Shown here: positions 1 to 10,372 of the stretch, piece by piece
How the letters are laid out: every line of letters begins with the position of its first letter
Position numbering within the stretch: position 1 is the stretch's first letter
From: Scilla litardierei
Taxonomy: Eukaryota > Streptophyta > Magnoliopsida > Asparagales > Asparagaceae
DNA length: 64,000 nucleotides
Assembly (NCBI GenBank): GCA_030789695.1
Contig: CM061136.1
Location: forward strand, 135,854,448-135,918,447
Reading direction: 5' to 3'
Made by a program: the position numbers and the translations under genes
The notes under the pieces: generated by a model
What the model was told of the DNA's origin: nothing
Databases searched by the model: none
What the model saw: only the letters and a program-made list of their open reading frames with translations

Positions 1-2129
1 TCCAAAAAACTGTTTGCCCACCCAAAGACGACATCAAACAGAAGGGGATCTCTTGTTACCGCCTCCACGACTTTATCGAATGATGAACGAAGTCTCCAGG
101 CTTGAAGTGGAGTAATTTGAGTTAGACGCACTCCGTGTACTGTGCTAGTCGACGAGGCCCCAAGACTCATGATGCTCTGTCTTGCATTTAGAGTCCACCT
201 GGGTAAAATATACCTCTCAGGGATGGCTTGCATATCATACTTTTGCTTCATCATATATAAAATTTGCGTGCATAGCAAACCTTCAGTCACCGCCCTTGCA
301 CACGTACACCTGAACATTCCCTTAGATATATTGCATTGAACATTATGCACGTAGCTCTTTCCATCAATCCGCATAGTTATTCTATACGTGCTCGTGTCCC
401 CATCCGTGCTCACCCTTTCGTGCCGACAGTATAAAGTATTTTTGAAACGATTTTGAAAAATGGAAAATATGTTTCTAGTATATACCTTTGCGGCATGAAC
501 CTCTAACTCATGCATGCCGCTAAATTCTGGTTTGTTCCGCATACAAAAAGTATCTTCTCTCTCCTCTTTGTCTCGCTGAAATTTTACGGCTTTATCATAT
601 TGATCAATGAACTCGTATAATGGAGTCATACAGTTTACGTATCCATCAAAATACGCGTTCATGCTTTCACTCCTTTGGCTGAACGCCATGCCTACACACA
701 AAACAAGAAATGAATACCATGTGCTGAGTTTATTTTGATCATATATTTTTACACCAATCTCTATCGTATTAACATTCATACCTGCAAAGAAAGTATCCAG
801 TAGGTACGCCTTAATCCAATGCTGTGCTTTCTCATGCATCGTATGCAACCACTTCCAGGCTTTCATTTCATTTTTTTGTTTTTCTGTCAATGGCTCCTGA
901 AATTCCGTTTGGTACATCTCCATTAAGATGGACCAACAATTCTCAGCTTCTTCAACATTTTGACTGTTCTTACACCAGTTTGCATAGTCTTCTTCAAATT
1001 CAGGGTTATAAGAAGACCGCAATGAACGTAGATGCTCATCTTCGTGTAGACTGATATGCCATATGCAATACCTGTGTTTTGTATTTGGAAAAACTCTTTT
1101 GATTGCATTGCATATTGCCGGGTCTTGATCGGTGATGATAGCTCCTGGTGCTTTATCCCACATACATGTTAACCACTGTCCGAATAACCAAACAAAGGTT
1201 TCTTCCTTCTCATCAGCAAGAAGAGCACATCCAAATAAAATAGACTGTTTATGATGATTGACACCTGTAAAAGGTGCAAAAGGCAACATGAAGCTATTTG
1301 TCTTATAAGTGACATCAAATACAACAACATCTCCAAACTGGCTGTATGATGTCCTCGCCCTTCCATCAGCCCAAAATATACTCCTGCATACATTCTCTTC
1401 ATCATGCTCAATAGCATAATAGAACTGAGAGTCTGTAGCTTGCCTTTTAATAAATTGTTCTATTACTCTAATGCATTCCTTCCCAATGTTGTTCTTTCTT
1501 TCTACTCTCCCATGATCAATGCATTGTTGCGTAGTAATATTGACATTACTACTACTCGTGGCATTTAGAATCCTTGCAATCTTTGCAGGTCCTACTCCAC
1601 AGCCACGCATCTGATCAACTAAATTCCTACATGTTCCGTCCATCTGCGATCTTTTATGTGACCGTAGCATCTGGATCTTCGCTGGGCTTTTTATCAACTC
1701 ATGATTATGATCATCATTAAAGGAGTTTATCCGCCATACTCCTTCGGTGATTTTATGAACTGTCATTCGAGCCATACAGCCTTCTCTCTCGTTTTTCCTT
1801 CGATTAACATCCCTCCCTATCTCCCTCTTATCTTTTAAGCTTTTATACCCTTCTTTGTTGCACGTATACTTCCTCCTCGTGGTATTGCCATCTTTTCCCT
1901 TTCCCGTAAATCCCTTTCGGGTTGCAAAACCTTTCATTGCTGCATATGTATTATAAAATTGATACGCATCTTCTTCTGTTTGAAATGTCATTCCAACATG
2001 TGGGCTGCCTTTTTCACTATCACTATGCCTATCCTCTTGATATACGCTGTTTGCACTGTCATTTTCAGCTTCAATCTCATTTGGCATCTCCTGATCATGC
2101 ACATATGGTTCACTCTCTTCGATTTTCAT
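1..2129 (-). CDS. FAR1/FHY3-related protein or MULE transposase (partial, runs off left edge)
   Basis: On minus the frame is open from the ATG at 2129-2127 to base 1, about 709 codons unspliced or 679 after removing a 90-nt intron. An in-frame TAG lies just upstream of this ATG, which supports the start. Domains in order: an acidic N-terminus; a FAR1 DNA-binding domain at about residues 50-150 (YQFYNTYAAMKGFATRKG, then a zinc set of YTC, EGCMAR and HNHEL); and a MULE transposase-type domain at about 250-360 (FDVTYKTNSF, ITDQDPAI). A SWIM-like region follows near 578-592 with CTC and LLC, but the usual final His is Gln. After it comes IPERYILPRWT, typical of the FAR1 family. FAR1/FHY3 proteins are nuclear transcription regulators derived from Mutator-like transposases, so this could be a cellular FAR1-related gene or the transposase of a MULE. 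I could not find element ends that would decide this. No premature stops are seen. Confidence 0.88.
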   Translation of the reverse strand, partial: MKIEESEPYVHDQEMPNEIEAENDSANSVYQEDRHSDSEKGSPHVGMTFQTEEDAYQFYNTYAAMKGFATRKGFTGKGKDGNTTRRKYTCNKEGYKSLKDKREIGRDVNRRKNEREGCMARMTVHKITEGVWRINSFNDDHNHELIKSPAKIQMLRSHKRSQMDGTCRNLVDQMRGCGVGPAKIARILNATSSSNVNITTQQCIDHGRVERKNNIGKECIRVIEQFIKRQATDSQFYYAIEHDEENVCRSIFWADGRARTSYSQFGDVVVFDVTYKTNSFMLPFAPFTGVNHHKQSILFGCALLADEKEETFVWLFGQWLTCMWDKAPGAIITDQDPAICNAIKRVFPNTKHRYCIWHISLHEDEHLRSLRSSYNPEFEEDYANWCKNSQNVEEAENCWSILMEMYQTEFQEPLTEKQKNEMKAWKWLHTMHEKAQHWIKAYLLDTFFAGMNVNTIEIGVKIYDQNKLSTWYSFLVLCVGMAFSQRSESMNAYFDGYVNCMTPLYEFIDQYDKAVKFQRDKEEREDTFCMRNKPEFSGMHELEVHAAKVYTRNIFSIFQNRFKNTLYCRHERVSTDGDTSTYRITMRIDGKSYVHNVQCNISKGMFRCTCARAVTEGLLCTQILYMMKQKYDMQAIPERYILPRWTLNARQSIMSLGASSTSTVHGVRLTQITPLQAWRLRSSFDKVVEAVTRDPLLFDVVFGWANSFL
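692..781 (-). other. Probable intron in the FAR1-related gene
   Basis: On minus this segment begins GTATGAATG and ends TTTGTGTGTAG, so it has GT-AG borders. Removing it joins TTCTTTGCAG to GCATGGCG and gives the family motif FAG-MAFSQRSESMN, where FAR1 proteins normally read F-G-M-x-TQRSES. At 90 nt it is a multiple of three, so the frame stays open with or without splicing. The hydrophobic stretch it would encode has no place in the family, which favours splicing. Confidence 0.72.
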
Positions 2130-2435
2130 TTTCTACATTAGAAACAAGTAAAAATATCAGTAATATTGCCGCAGCATGACTGCTATACATGTCTATCCAA
2201 GTATCAGTCGATCATCATCAGCCTGTTAGTTGAAACCACACTACTATTACTAATCATGTTAAAACCTTGCGTATTATATCTATTCTTTTTCAATCTGATC
2301 TAATTGTTACCATCATATTTGATGACAGGATCAAATCCATCAAAAAATCAAACATATCAACCGTTTTGCGCAGTGGGCAATATTATGTACGCCATTCGCT
2401 CCATGTTGTTGTGCTATATGAGCTGCTTCGGCAAG
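2130..2435 (-). other. Upstream flank of the FAR1-related gene, no gene seen
   Basis: AT-rich sequence between the ATG and the inverted-repeat cluster. It probably holds the 5' UTR and promoter of the FAR1-related gene or element, but no clear TATA box or splice acceptor can be fixed by eye. No coding signal was seen on either strand. Confidence 0.4.
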
Positions 2436-2695
2436 TTTTGATGGACATCTCATATTGCTCAACGCGCACAACGGGTGCGATGTTTGAAGGGTTGTGCGCG
2501 GATAGTAATTTCCATCGCAACACTTCGCTAGTTTGGAAATTAATCACCGCGCAAAACGGGACAAAAATTTAGCCCGTTGTGCACGGAGAGGAATTTCCAG
2601 GCTAATCGTCCAACGGTTGGAAATTACTCCCCGCGCAAAACCCTTCAAAAATTTATCGCGTTGTTTGCGTTGAGCAATATGAGATGTCCAACAAA
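2436..2695. repeat. Nested inverted-repeat cluster, foldback-like
   Basis: The outer arms run about 2436-2516 and 2614-2695 and match in reverse complement over about 80 bp with few changes; both include TGGACATCTCATATTGCTCA on one strand. Inside are four related units of about 23 nt in alternating orientation (2491-2513, 2535-2557, 2576-2598, 2619-2641), each built on a GTTNTGCGCGG...AATTTCC pattern. The whole can fold as one long hairpin or as two smaller ones. Alternating subterminal repeats of this kind are known near the ends of CACTA and Mutator-like transposons, which would fit the neighbouring MULE-type gene. A MITE is the alternative. Confidence 0.8.
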
Positions 2696-2828
2696 TTAGG
2701 GATGACGATCCTTACCTCGATGGAGGAGAGTAACAGGGGAATCAACGAGAGTGTGATGGCCTGGATTTGGGGGCGATCTTAGGCGTGGGCTGTTGAAATC
2801 GAAGACCTTGTGCAAAACTGGGGATCTA

Positions 2829-2984
2829 CTCCAGCTTCTGCGTTTTGCGCGGGAGTGAGCAAAAGAATTGGTGGCGATTGCTCCAGCTTCTGCGTTTTGC
2901 GCGGGAACGGGCAAAAGAATTGGTGGCGATTGCTCCAGCTTCTGCGTTTTGCGCGGGAGTGAGCAAAAGAATTGGTGGCGATTG
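2829..2984. repeat. Tandem repeat, three copies of 52 bp
   Basis: Three head-to-tail units start with CTCCAGCTTCTGCG at 2829, 2881 and 2933. They are nearly identical apart from GAGTGAG versus GAACGGG in the second unit. Each contains GCGTTTTGCGCGGG, which resembles the GCGCAAAAC core of the inverted-repeat cluster just upstream, so the two structures may share an origin. Confidence 0.9.
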
Positions 2985-3162
2985 TATTTTAGTACAAAAG
3001 GTGTTAAAGGTAATTTAGTACAGAGGCACGTTAAAAAGAGCTTAAAGGGCGTTTTGGTAATTGCACAAAAAGGTCAGATATTACCATGATCGCTGAACGG
3101 ATCGGACGGTCAGGAGGGGTCGAGCGCAGGAATCCCATCTGAGCACGAGCTCAGGCGCATTT

Positions 3163-3167
<5 letters not shown>

Positions 3168-3242
<75 letters not shown>
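3168..3242. repeat. (TA)n microsatellite
   Basis: About 75 bp of uninterrupted TA dinucleotides. It marks the left limit of the recognisable gypsy fragment that follows. Open frames through it encode only Tyr-Ile repeats and are not genes. Confidence 0.97.
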
Positions 3243-3244
<2 letters not shown>

Positions 3245-5753
3245 TATGCTTCATTTCGCATGTGTCGGGATTCCACAGTTAGGACTAGGATAACCCATTT
3301 AGCATACGCTCTGATTAGTGAAAACTCTCCCTTATCCAAGTGTTTAGAATCCGATTTCTTCTTTATTTTTACTTGGTGCAAATCCCCTTGTCGTGTACCG
3401 TTCTCCCACTTGGGAGAGTACATACGTGTATATATCCCAAAATCCAAAAATCCAAAAAAAAAAGAGAAAAGAAAAAGCCAAAAAATATATATACATATAT
3501 CCAAAACCCCAAAAAAATGTGTGTGAATATTTTCATACCTACCGAGAATAAAGGGAAGGCGAGAATTTGCACCGAATGTTCTACTCCACATCATCTCAAC
3601 CCGCATCTCTTTCGAAAACACTTGGAATAGGAAATTTCTAGCTATTATATAGGCGATAGTGTGGTGATGTCCTAGTCCATGGCTGTGGAGTCCCTGGCAC
3701 ATGATACGTTTCAATTCTCACTTTCCTCTCATGCATGCTTGAGCTTTATATTCCCCGCTTATTTCAAATCGATTCGATATTTGGGTCTTTTCTTGGATTT
3801 GTGTATATGGAGCTTATTGCACAATGTAGATAGAGACACCATCTGCTAGCACACGACCACACTCAACACGCGCTTCACCGCGTGGGCCCACGACACTTGT
3901 CTGGACTCGTTTCCTTGGGTTTAGTGTTGTGATTTGGCGTTTGTTGCTTGGTGTGACGTTTTTAATTTTGTTGGCCCTGACGGGCGATCTAGGATTTAGA
4001 GTTCTCTTTTTCTCTCTTCCTCTCTATTTTCTCCCTCCGAGCTCCTACTCTCACTCGTCTTCCTCTAGGACGAGGAAGGGTTCAGCTTGGGGGATTTTGA
4101 CGTGCATTTATATTTCATATATTCACGCATGTCTTCTTTTGTGTTTTTCCGTTATTTTCCGCCGTCTCGTATCCGTTTTCTCGTATTTTCTAGTTTCTTT
4201 CACTTCTCCGTGTTTTTGCGTGTTTGCAGGAGTTTGCCAGCATAGGGGACACATAACGAAGATATCACATGTCCCTGAAGCAACAGGAAGAGTCACGTGT
4301 GATCCGGGGGTCAAACGACAAAGATTTCTATCTTTCAGCCCCCCCACCCGATCGGTTGGATACAGCCAACCGATCGGGTGATGCATGCGTGCACGACCCA
4401 GACAGCCGCTGAAGCAGCATGTGCATCAACCGACCGGGTCATTGACCGGTTCAGCCCGACTGTCTTCTCTTGAAATTGAAGCTGAATTCCAACCGATCGG
4501 GTGACCTTCACCCGATCGGTTCATCTGTAGCCGATTCCCCAAAGAGGCGACCCGGAGAGCCGACCCGACGGCTCGCTGACCATGCGAAAACGTCTGAAGT
4601 TTCTGTTTATTTGGGCGACGTTTCCAACCGATCGATTGATCTATCAACCGATCGGTTCACCTGATGAGTTCAAGATCCAAACGACCAGAAGCTTCCGCCA
4701 ACCGATCGTGTCGAGTGACCGGATGATGTTTCTGAAAATCGCTACCGACATTTGCAGCAGGTCACCCGATCGTTTGATTCTTCACCCGATCGGGTGACGT
4801 CGTTTTCTATATATATTAGCCCTAGGTTTTCAGAAACGGGGGCTGTTGTATTTTTTCTGTTTTCTCTCCATTTTGTGACGGCTGGAATTTATTTGATATT
4901 TGTAAGTCGTCTGATATTTACCAAACTTTAAAATAGTATTATTTGCATTGCTTTTACTACTTTTCAATCGCCGGATTATGTTTTTAACGGTCGTTTTTAT
5001 TTAGATTGCTTTTTACCTAAAATGTGTGAGTAGCTCCCAAATCTGGGATTTTGGTGAAAACCCCTTCGTGGGTTCTCCCTAATGCGTCCATAGGACTAGG
5101 AAATTGATAGGGATTAGGAATCTATTGGTTACACTGGGTGTTTCATTGTCATCGGCGAGAAAAGGACCTCCTTTGACCGTTGGGCCAAGGCAGAATAAAC
5201 TTGGCGGTTGACTCCCTAGCCATAGCTCACGCCTATAGCGTAGACATCGAATCCTAGCGCGTGGGAACGGCAGGACGAGATGTTGGGAGTTATCATTGCG
5301 AGCTTAGTGCTCCCGGAGTCGGCCAGTGTTAATGGACATAGGAATGCCCACTGACCGAATCCGGGTAGTCCGGCGTATCATCCCGGACACCGACCGGAAT
5401 ATCGGGCCCATGGGATGCTGGTATCACTCTTAGAGGCAACGTCTCACCATTAGACCCTAATTCCATGCGTTATCCTATCCGCCGATCGTATTAGCGAGAA
5501 TCATATGAGAGGGTGGAAACCGAAGTCCCGGGTTTCCCTTTATATTGTTTATCCCTCACATTCTATTTCCGTGACAACCCATCTACCGATTCGGTCTAGC
5601 TCACCCATGGGGTGAATTTGGTCCTTTCTGACACAAGCACAACCACGCTTCCCTGAGTTCGACCCCCAAGCCACACTACAATACCGTGTGCTTGCGGTTA
5701 TAAATATTTAAATCTCACGCCCCCAATCCTATTGCACACCTTGCACGTGATCA
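3243..5753 (+). mobile_element. Athila-like Ty3/gypsy copy A: 3' internal end plus 3' LTR
   Basis: This stretch matches, in opposite orientation, the 3' internal spacer and LTR of the complete element at 33970-42138. Shared landmarks are the GTTATCC...GTGGAATCCCGA block, the CAAATCCCC...TGGGAGAGTACA block and the polypurine tract GCTTGGGGGATTTT at 4084-4097. The LTR starts TGACGTGC at 4098, and the last 60-70 bp of it diverge from the other copy. I place its end at GTGATCA, 5753, giving about 1,656 bp against 1,558-1,578 bp in the other copy. No coding remains. The 5' part is missing at the TA repeat, so no target duplication can be tested. Confidence 0.8.
4356..4800. repeat. Cluster of CCGATCGG palindromes in the gypsy LTR
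   Basis: About ten copies or near-copies of (C/A)AACCGATCGG(T/G)TG or its complement lie within 450 bp, spaced 10-100 bp apart. Both complete LTRs of the second copy carry the same cluster at matching positions, so it belongs to the family's LTR design rather than to chance. Confidence 0.85.
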
Positions 5754-8700
5754 TGCCAAATGGGGGGACGTCAGTACATGTATTTGTCGAAACACAGGCA
5801 GTGGGACGGGATGCCGAAACATAGGCAGCGGTACGAGAAGATGAACTCCAATCACTCCCACACTCTCTTAAACTATGAGTTACCCCAAACCCAGTGAAGT
5901 GTCAAGCGTTCTATGTACATGTTTATTACAAAATGTTCCACAAGATATTTCAAAATATATTTCACAAGATGCACCACATGATATTCCATACGATCATTCA
6001 TTAGCATTCACTGAGTTATAGATGTCATGCAGCAGATGATGTGACTATTTAACATGAGAAATAGTGCAACAAGTATATCCAAAGTGCATACATAGTTTTT
6101 CAAGTGATAAGCATCAGAACATGTCGACGAGAGTGAACAAGAGTTATCATGGTGAATATGAGTTTACATGCGATGAAAGGTGGAAGAAACTCTTTTGAAG
6201 GTATTTATAATCAATAGTTGCAAACTGATAATGATTGGAATTATAACATTGATCCATGCATACACGGACAGTCGGGTTTGGCTAAGCAGGTCACTATCCC
6301 CGCAAGCAGGGTGATCCAAACTTTGGCGCAAACGATCCTAGACACCGAGTGGTACCAATGTTATAAATAGCAATTATCACATCTGTTCCATAGATTATAT
6401 TAACAAACGGTAGGGTTGTTCTCTATTTACTATGATAGTTAAACCAGGACCACTGGTTGACTTTCTTATTGAAAACAAGAAAGTAAAGCAACACAGATGC
6501 TAAGAATTTGAGGATAAAGACAAGTCCAACAACTATGATGCTGATCCCATGCTTCGAGCACGTGATACTTCCATTAGTACACAATTTACCCAAGTAGATG
6601 GTCGCGTACTACAACGACCAAAGTTGAAAGTTGGTAATGACGTATGCTCAAGTTAATAGTTGTTCTGAGACTATAAGTTTAGTCTCCTATTAAATTATGT
6701 CTCTAGTTGTTGGTTCAAGTCGATAGCCGTTCTGAGGCTATATATAAAGTCATAAGTTTATACACGTACACTATCAAAATTTCTAAAGTTAGAATTATAG
6801 TGACTTACTGGTTTGAGGATTGTTGTAGTAATCAGAGGCTAGAGCTAGAGCTTCCAAGGGTGCTGGTGCATGAGAATCGGTACCTGCAAACACAAGAAAT
6901 CATTAGTTGATTCATGTACCATTTTCTCTCTATTTTTCTTAACGTGTTCGTATTTTTATCATAGCTTAAAATTTGTCAAAACACGTACTCATAATTTTTA
7001 GATAGGCTAGAAGTGATAAAATAATTTTATATAGAAAGAAAATATTTTTTGAAAGCTCATAGGTATTTTTAATAATTTTTAAAAGCTTAGAATCGATTAA
7101 AAACTAATTTTCAAAATTATAAAATACGTATCTTAACATTCAATGATTTGTTCAAAGAGAACGACACGTCAGAAAACTTCAAACAAGCTGTCAAAACGAG
7201 CGTCGCGTATAGTACTACAACATATATTTTTTCACATATCAGTTAACGTGCAGTATGAAAGATATGTATTTTAAAAGCAAATGTGAATTAATGACGTATA
7301 CCTTTGAAAAATCATATTTAAAAATATAGGTGTCAGATTGGGGTGATTCCAGCGTCTACGCGTCCTACGTGATGCGCTGGATTTTCTGGACATTGCCTAG
7401 TATTTTTTTGATCTCTATGTGATTTATTATTATTATTTTACTGTAGATCTTATTACATAATATATTATATATACTTAAATACAAGTATTTATATACGTAT
7501 ACTTATTATACGTATACCCGTTATTACTCTCTCCCTTTTACTTCTCGCTGCCAAACGCACGCGCGTGGAGCTGTTAAGGTTTAGCAACGATGGCAGTTGC
7601 ATGGGTGGTCGACGACGGCTTGGAGGACGGTGGCGGGCTCAAGGCGGTGTGGCGGGAAGCGCCAACGGTGGCGGTGTAGCTCGCAGCGGCGAGGATGGTG
7701 GTGAATGTGGAAGGCGGCCTCTGTGGAAGGCAGCCTAAGGGGCATCAGGGTCATCGTCGTCGAAACTCTGAGAGCTTGTGCTTCATAGAGCTTCAGTGGG
7801 GGCTTTGAGGGTGGTCAGAGCGAGGCGAGGCGGCGACGGTGGTTGCGTGGAGGCAGAGGAGGTTTGCGAAAGCGGGGAAGTGGCGGTGGTACGACGAGAA
7901 CGAGGGCAGAGCAGCAGCGGGGGCCTTACATGGTGGTCGAGGCATTGGGGGGCTCCCTCAGGTCGTCGGGGACGACAGTGGCGAGATGGGTGCCGAGGAG
8001 AGGGAGGACTGTGGAGGAGAGACGGCGAAGATGGGGAGCGCCTGTGGCGGCGTCGGCGGTCTCATCGACTGGAGAAGGCGACATTAGTTGAGGCTTTTGG
8101 CAAGCTTGGTTTGGCCGTCAGTGAGCCTAGGGGAGTCGGAGGGATGTAGCTAGGTGGGGCTCTCAACGAATCTGGCAGGGGTTCTGAGGCTAAGAGCGAA
8201 AGGTGAGAGGATGAAGGGTGTTGTTTTTTTAGGAGAATGGGGTGATGAACTGAGTTTTTATAAAGTAGGATTATTAATAATAGTTCTAATTAATAGTGTC
8301 ATTATGATTATAGGTGGGGAGTTTGACAAAGCAATGAAATGGGATCGCTGATTTCCTTGTGGGCTGCCACAGTTAGGTAATAGTTGGTAATTAGGGGGCG
8401 GTTTGGGTAATTAATAGCTAATTAATAGCTCATTGACTAAAATTATGGTAATTTAAACGTGTACCCACGTTTTTAGCTGGAGAAGGAGCTGCCGACACTT
8501 TGAGGTAATTAGGGTAAGGTTAAAAGTAATTAGCGATAGTAAACTATAATTAACGAATTCAATTATTAAAAATATTATATGAAATTACGATTTTGCCCCT
8601 GAGATGAAACGACTCCGAAAAATTATGAAAACAGTACAACGGGTTTGTCTCGTCACCGGATCACGAATATGAAGTCCATTTTTAGATTAGAAGGACGAAA

Positions 8701-8788
8701 ATAGAAAATAAATCATTTACTCATTTTTGAAATCGTTTGAAATAGTGTTATTGCGAAAATACGTGCACAACGAAAACAGGCCGTTACA
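5754..8788 (-). mobile_element. Probable gypsy LTR (solo or truncated), minus strand
   Basis: On minus the segment begins TGTAACGGCCTG at 8788, the same first bases as the chromovirus LTRs at 17176 and 29624. Like them it has an AT-rich start, a strongly GC-rich block (here 7555-8220) within about the first 1.2 kb, and a long AT-rich tail. I see no gene in it: the GC-rich open frames near 7778-8149 look like composition artefacts, with Arg/Gly-rich translations in several overlapping frames. The left limit is set only by the end of the preceding LTR and is uncertain. Homology to the other LTRs beyond the start was not established by eye. Confidence 0.45.
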
Positions 8789-9211
8789 ACTGACGTTCAT
8801 TTTACAGTCGCATGTATTCCATCAGACGCATGGGAATTGTTCTCCAATTGTCTGTGTGCCAAAACTTTACAAGTCAGTCGACAGATGACGTGATTTCAGT
8901 CGCCTGTGTTTTGGTCATCTAACGATTGAAGGCACTGCTATGAAAGTTGCATTTTCCAGCTCCGTTTCCATCCCAAGTGATAGTCGCTTGCTGAAGGATA
9001 TATAGGCGCCTGCTTATTTACAGGCACATGTGTCGTCTTCTACAGTCGCCCTCCCTGGCTTAGATTATAGCCGTTGGAATTTTTATAGCCGTTGGCCAGT
9101 CGAATGTCAGTTGTTCTTCAGTCGACAGTCTGTGCCGTAAACTGCCAAAATAGAGCCGTTGCAGATTTATTATTTTGGGGTTTTTCTTTGGGTTTGAGGG
9201 TTCCTTTAGGC

Positions 9212-9214
<3 letters not shown>

Positions 9215-9283
<69 letters not shown>
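9215..9283. repeat. (AT)n microsatellite, Helitron target
   Basis: About 69 bp of AT dinucleotides up to the Helitron 5' end. The tract resumes at 9730-9746 beyond the Helitron 3' end, so the insertion split one longer AT tract. Confidence 0.92.
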
Positions 9284-9286
<3 letters not shown>

Positions 9287-9729
9287 ATATCTATATTACA
9301 AATGAGGGAGGTTTTTGAATCTTTGTCCCATGTGGCAATGTCACATCGCCACATGGGACAACCTTCTTAGACCCAAAAACCAAAAAACACAAAACTCCAC
9401 CCAACCCCCCAAAAACACACCCAATCCCAAACACCCAAAATCACACCCCGAAGCAAAAAAACCAAAATACCCCAAGACACTACACACACTTAAACCCACT
9501 ATTCTCATTTTCACCCGTTTTTGCACTCATCGAAACACCCGTGTGGGTCCCGCGTCCTTACTGTGTGGGTTGGTTTTTGGAGGTCCGTGCATTCGCTCCC
9601 CTTTTACCATCCGACGTTGCCGACATGCACACACGCTTTTCGCTCCTTCCCGGTTCCGTGCATGCATTACGGCCATGTTCGTTAGTGGTTGTTTTTGCTC
9701 CGTGCACCAAGTGCACGGGCAATTTCTAG
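9284..9729 (+). mobile_element. Small non-autonomous Helitron
   Basis: The 5' end reads TCTATATCTATATTAC and is preceded by A. The 3' end reads CTAG followed by T. A perfect 8-bp hairpin, CCGTGCAC with loop CAA (9700-9718), lies 7 nt before CTAG. These are the defining Helitron features: 5' TC, 3' CTRR, subterminal hairpin, A/T insertion site and no target duplication. Inside is a second perfect 14-bp hairpin arm (TTGTCCCATGTGGC, 9323-9336, pairing with 9348-9361). There is no Rep/helicase coding, so it would depend on an autonomous Helitron elsewhere. Confidence 0.75.
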
Positions 9730-10020
9730 TATATATATATATATATGAGAAGGCTGAGTTCATTAGAACTTCTTGGAACTATTGAAGATCATTAGATATA
9801 GATTAAAGCCACTCTCAAACTCTCTCATTTCACTCTTAGAGCTCATATTCCTTTTCATGTATTGAAGTCAAGCTCAAGGGAAATCATCCAAGTGCTTTCA
9901 AGAAAATCTCATCACTTGGAGATCCTCTTCCATGCCTTGCATTCATTAATAAGTAAGTTCATCATCAAGGCATAGGTAAGAGTATTTGTTTACTTTGTAT
10001 TTTCATTGAAACCCTAGCTT

Positions 10021-10180
10021 TCTATGTGAGATCTAGTTATTCTCTGTGTGAGAGTATAACCTTCTGTGTGAGGGTTGGTTGAGATCACTCTGTGTGAGAG
10101 TTTGAGTCTCTCTGTGTGAGAGCAAAAGTCTTTCTGTATGAGAATCCAAATTCTCTGTGTGAGGTATCTCTGTGTGAGAA
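10021..10180. repeat. Minisatellite of TCTCTGTGTGAGAG units
   Basis: Nine or so degenerate copies of a TTCTCTGTGTGAGAGT-like unit, separated by short variable bases, lie in the transcribed part of the copia-like LTR. Spacing is irregular, about 14-25 bp. No protein-coding meaning is apparent on either strand. Confidence 0.8.
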
Positions 10181-10372
10181 TTATAGGGGATATTAGTGTG
10201 ACTGGACATACCCAAGTTTGGGGAACCAAGGCAAAATCTTGTGTTTGTGTTTGGATTTTTTGTGGTATTTAAATTCCTCTTGCATTTATAATTCCCCATT
10301 TGCAAGTTTAATTTTTAAATACACAATTTGTGCTGTTACACTATTCACCCCCTAGTGTGTTGTTGTTCGTAT

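Larger units (their letters stand above)
8789..10372 (+). mobile_element. Copia-type LTR fragment, split by a small Helitron
   Basis: The right end carries CACTATTCACCCCCTAGTGTG near 10340-10360, matching the LTR ends of the copia elements at 13580 and 61005. The left part has paired GTCGAC-containing motifs and a TA tract, as in the U3 regions of those LTRs. A 446-bp Helitron sits inside the TA tract. No coding region, start (TGTTGG) or primer site was found, so the borders are approximate. Confidence 0.5.

Noticed and set aside
3151..3714. 187-codon minus ORF and overlapping plus ORFs
   Set aside because: The frame depends on the TA microsatellite (Tyr-Ile repeats) and continues into homopolymer-rich gypsy spacer. 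No domain, and the matching region at 35562-36440 is not open in the same way.
7778..8149. 123-codon GC-rich ORF and two overlapping frames
   Set aside because: Three frames are open at once because of G-rich composition; Arg/Gly/Val-rich products without domains; position matches the GC-rich block of gypsy LTRs.
9092..9785. Several overlapping ORFs across the AT repeat and small Helitron
   Set aside because: They cross the Helitron borders and the microsatellite, and translate to low-complexity sequence on both strands.
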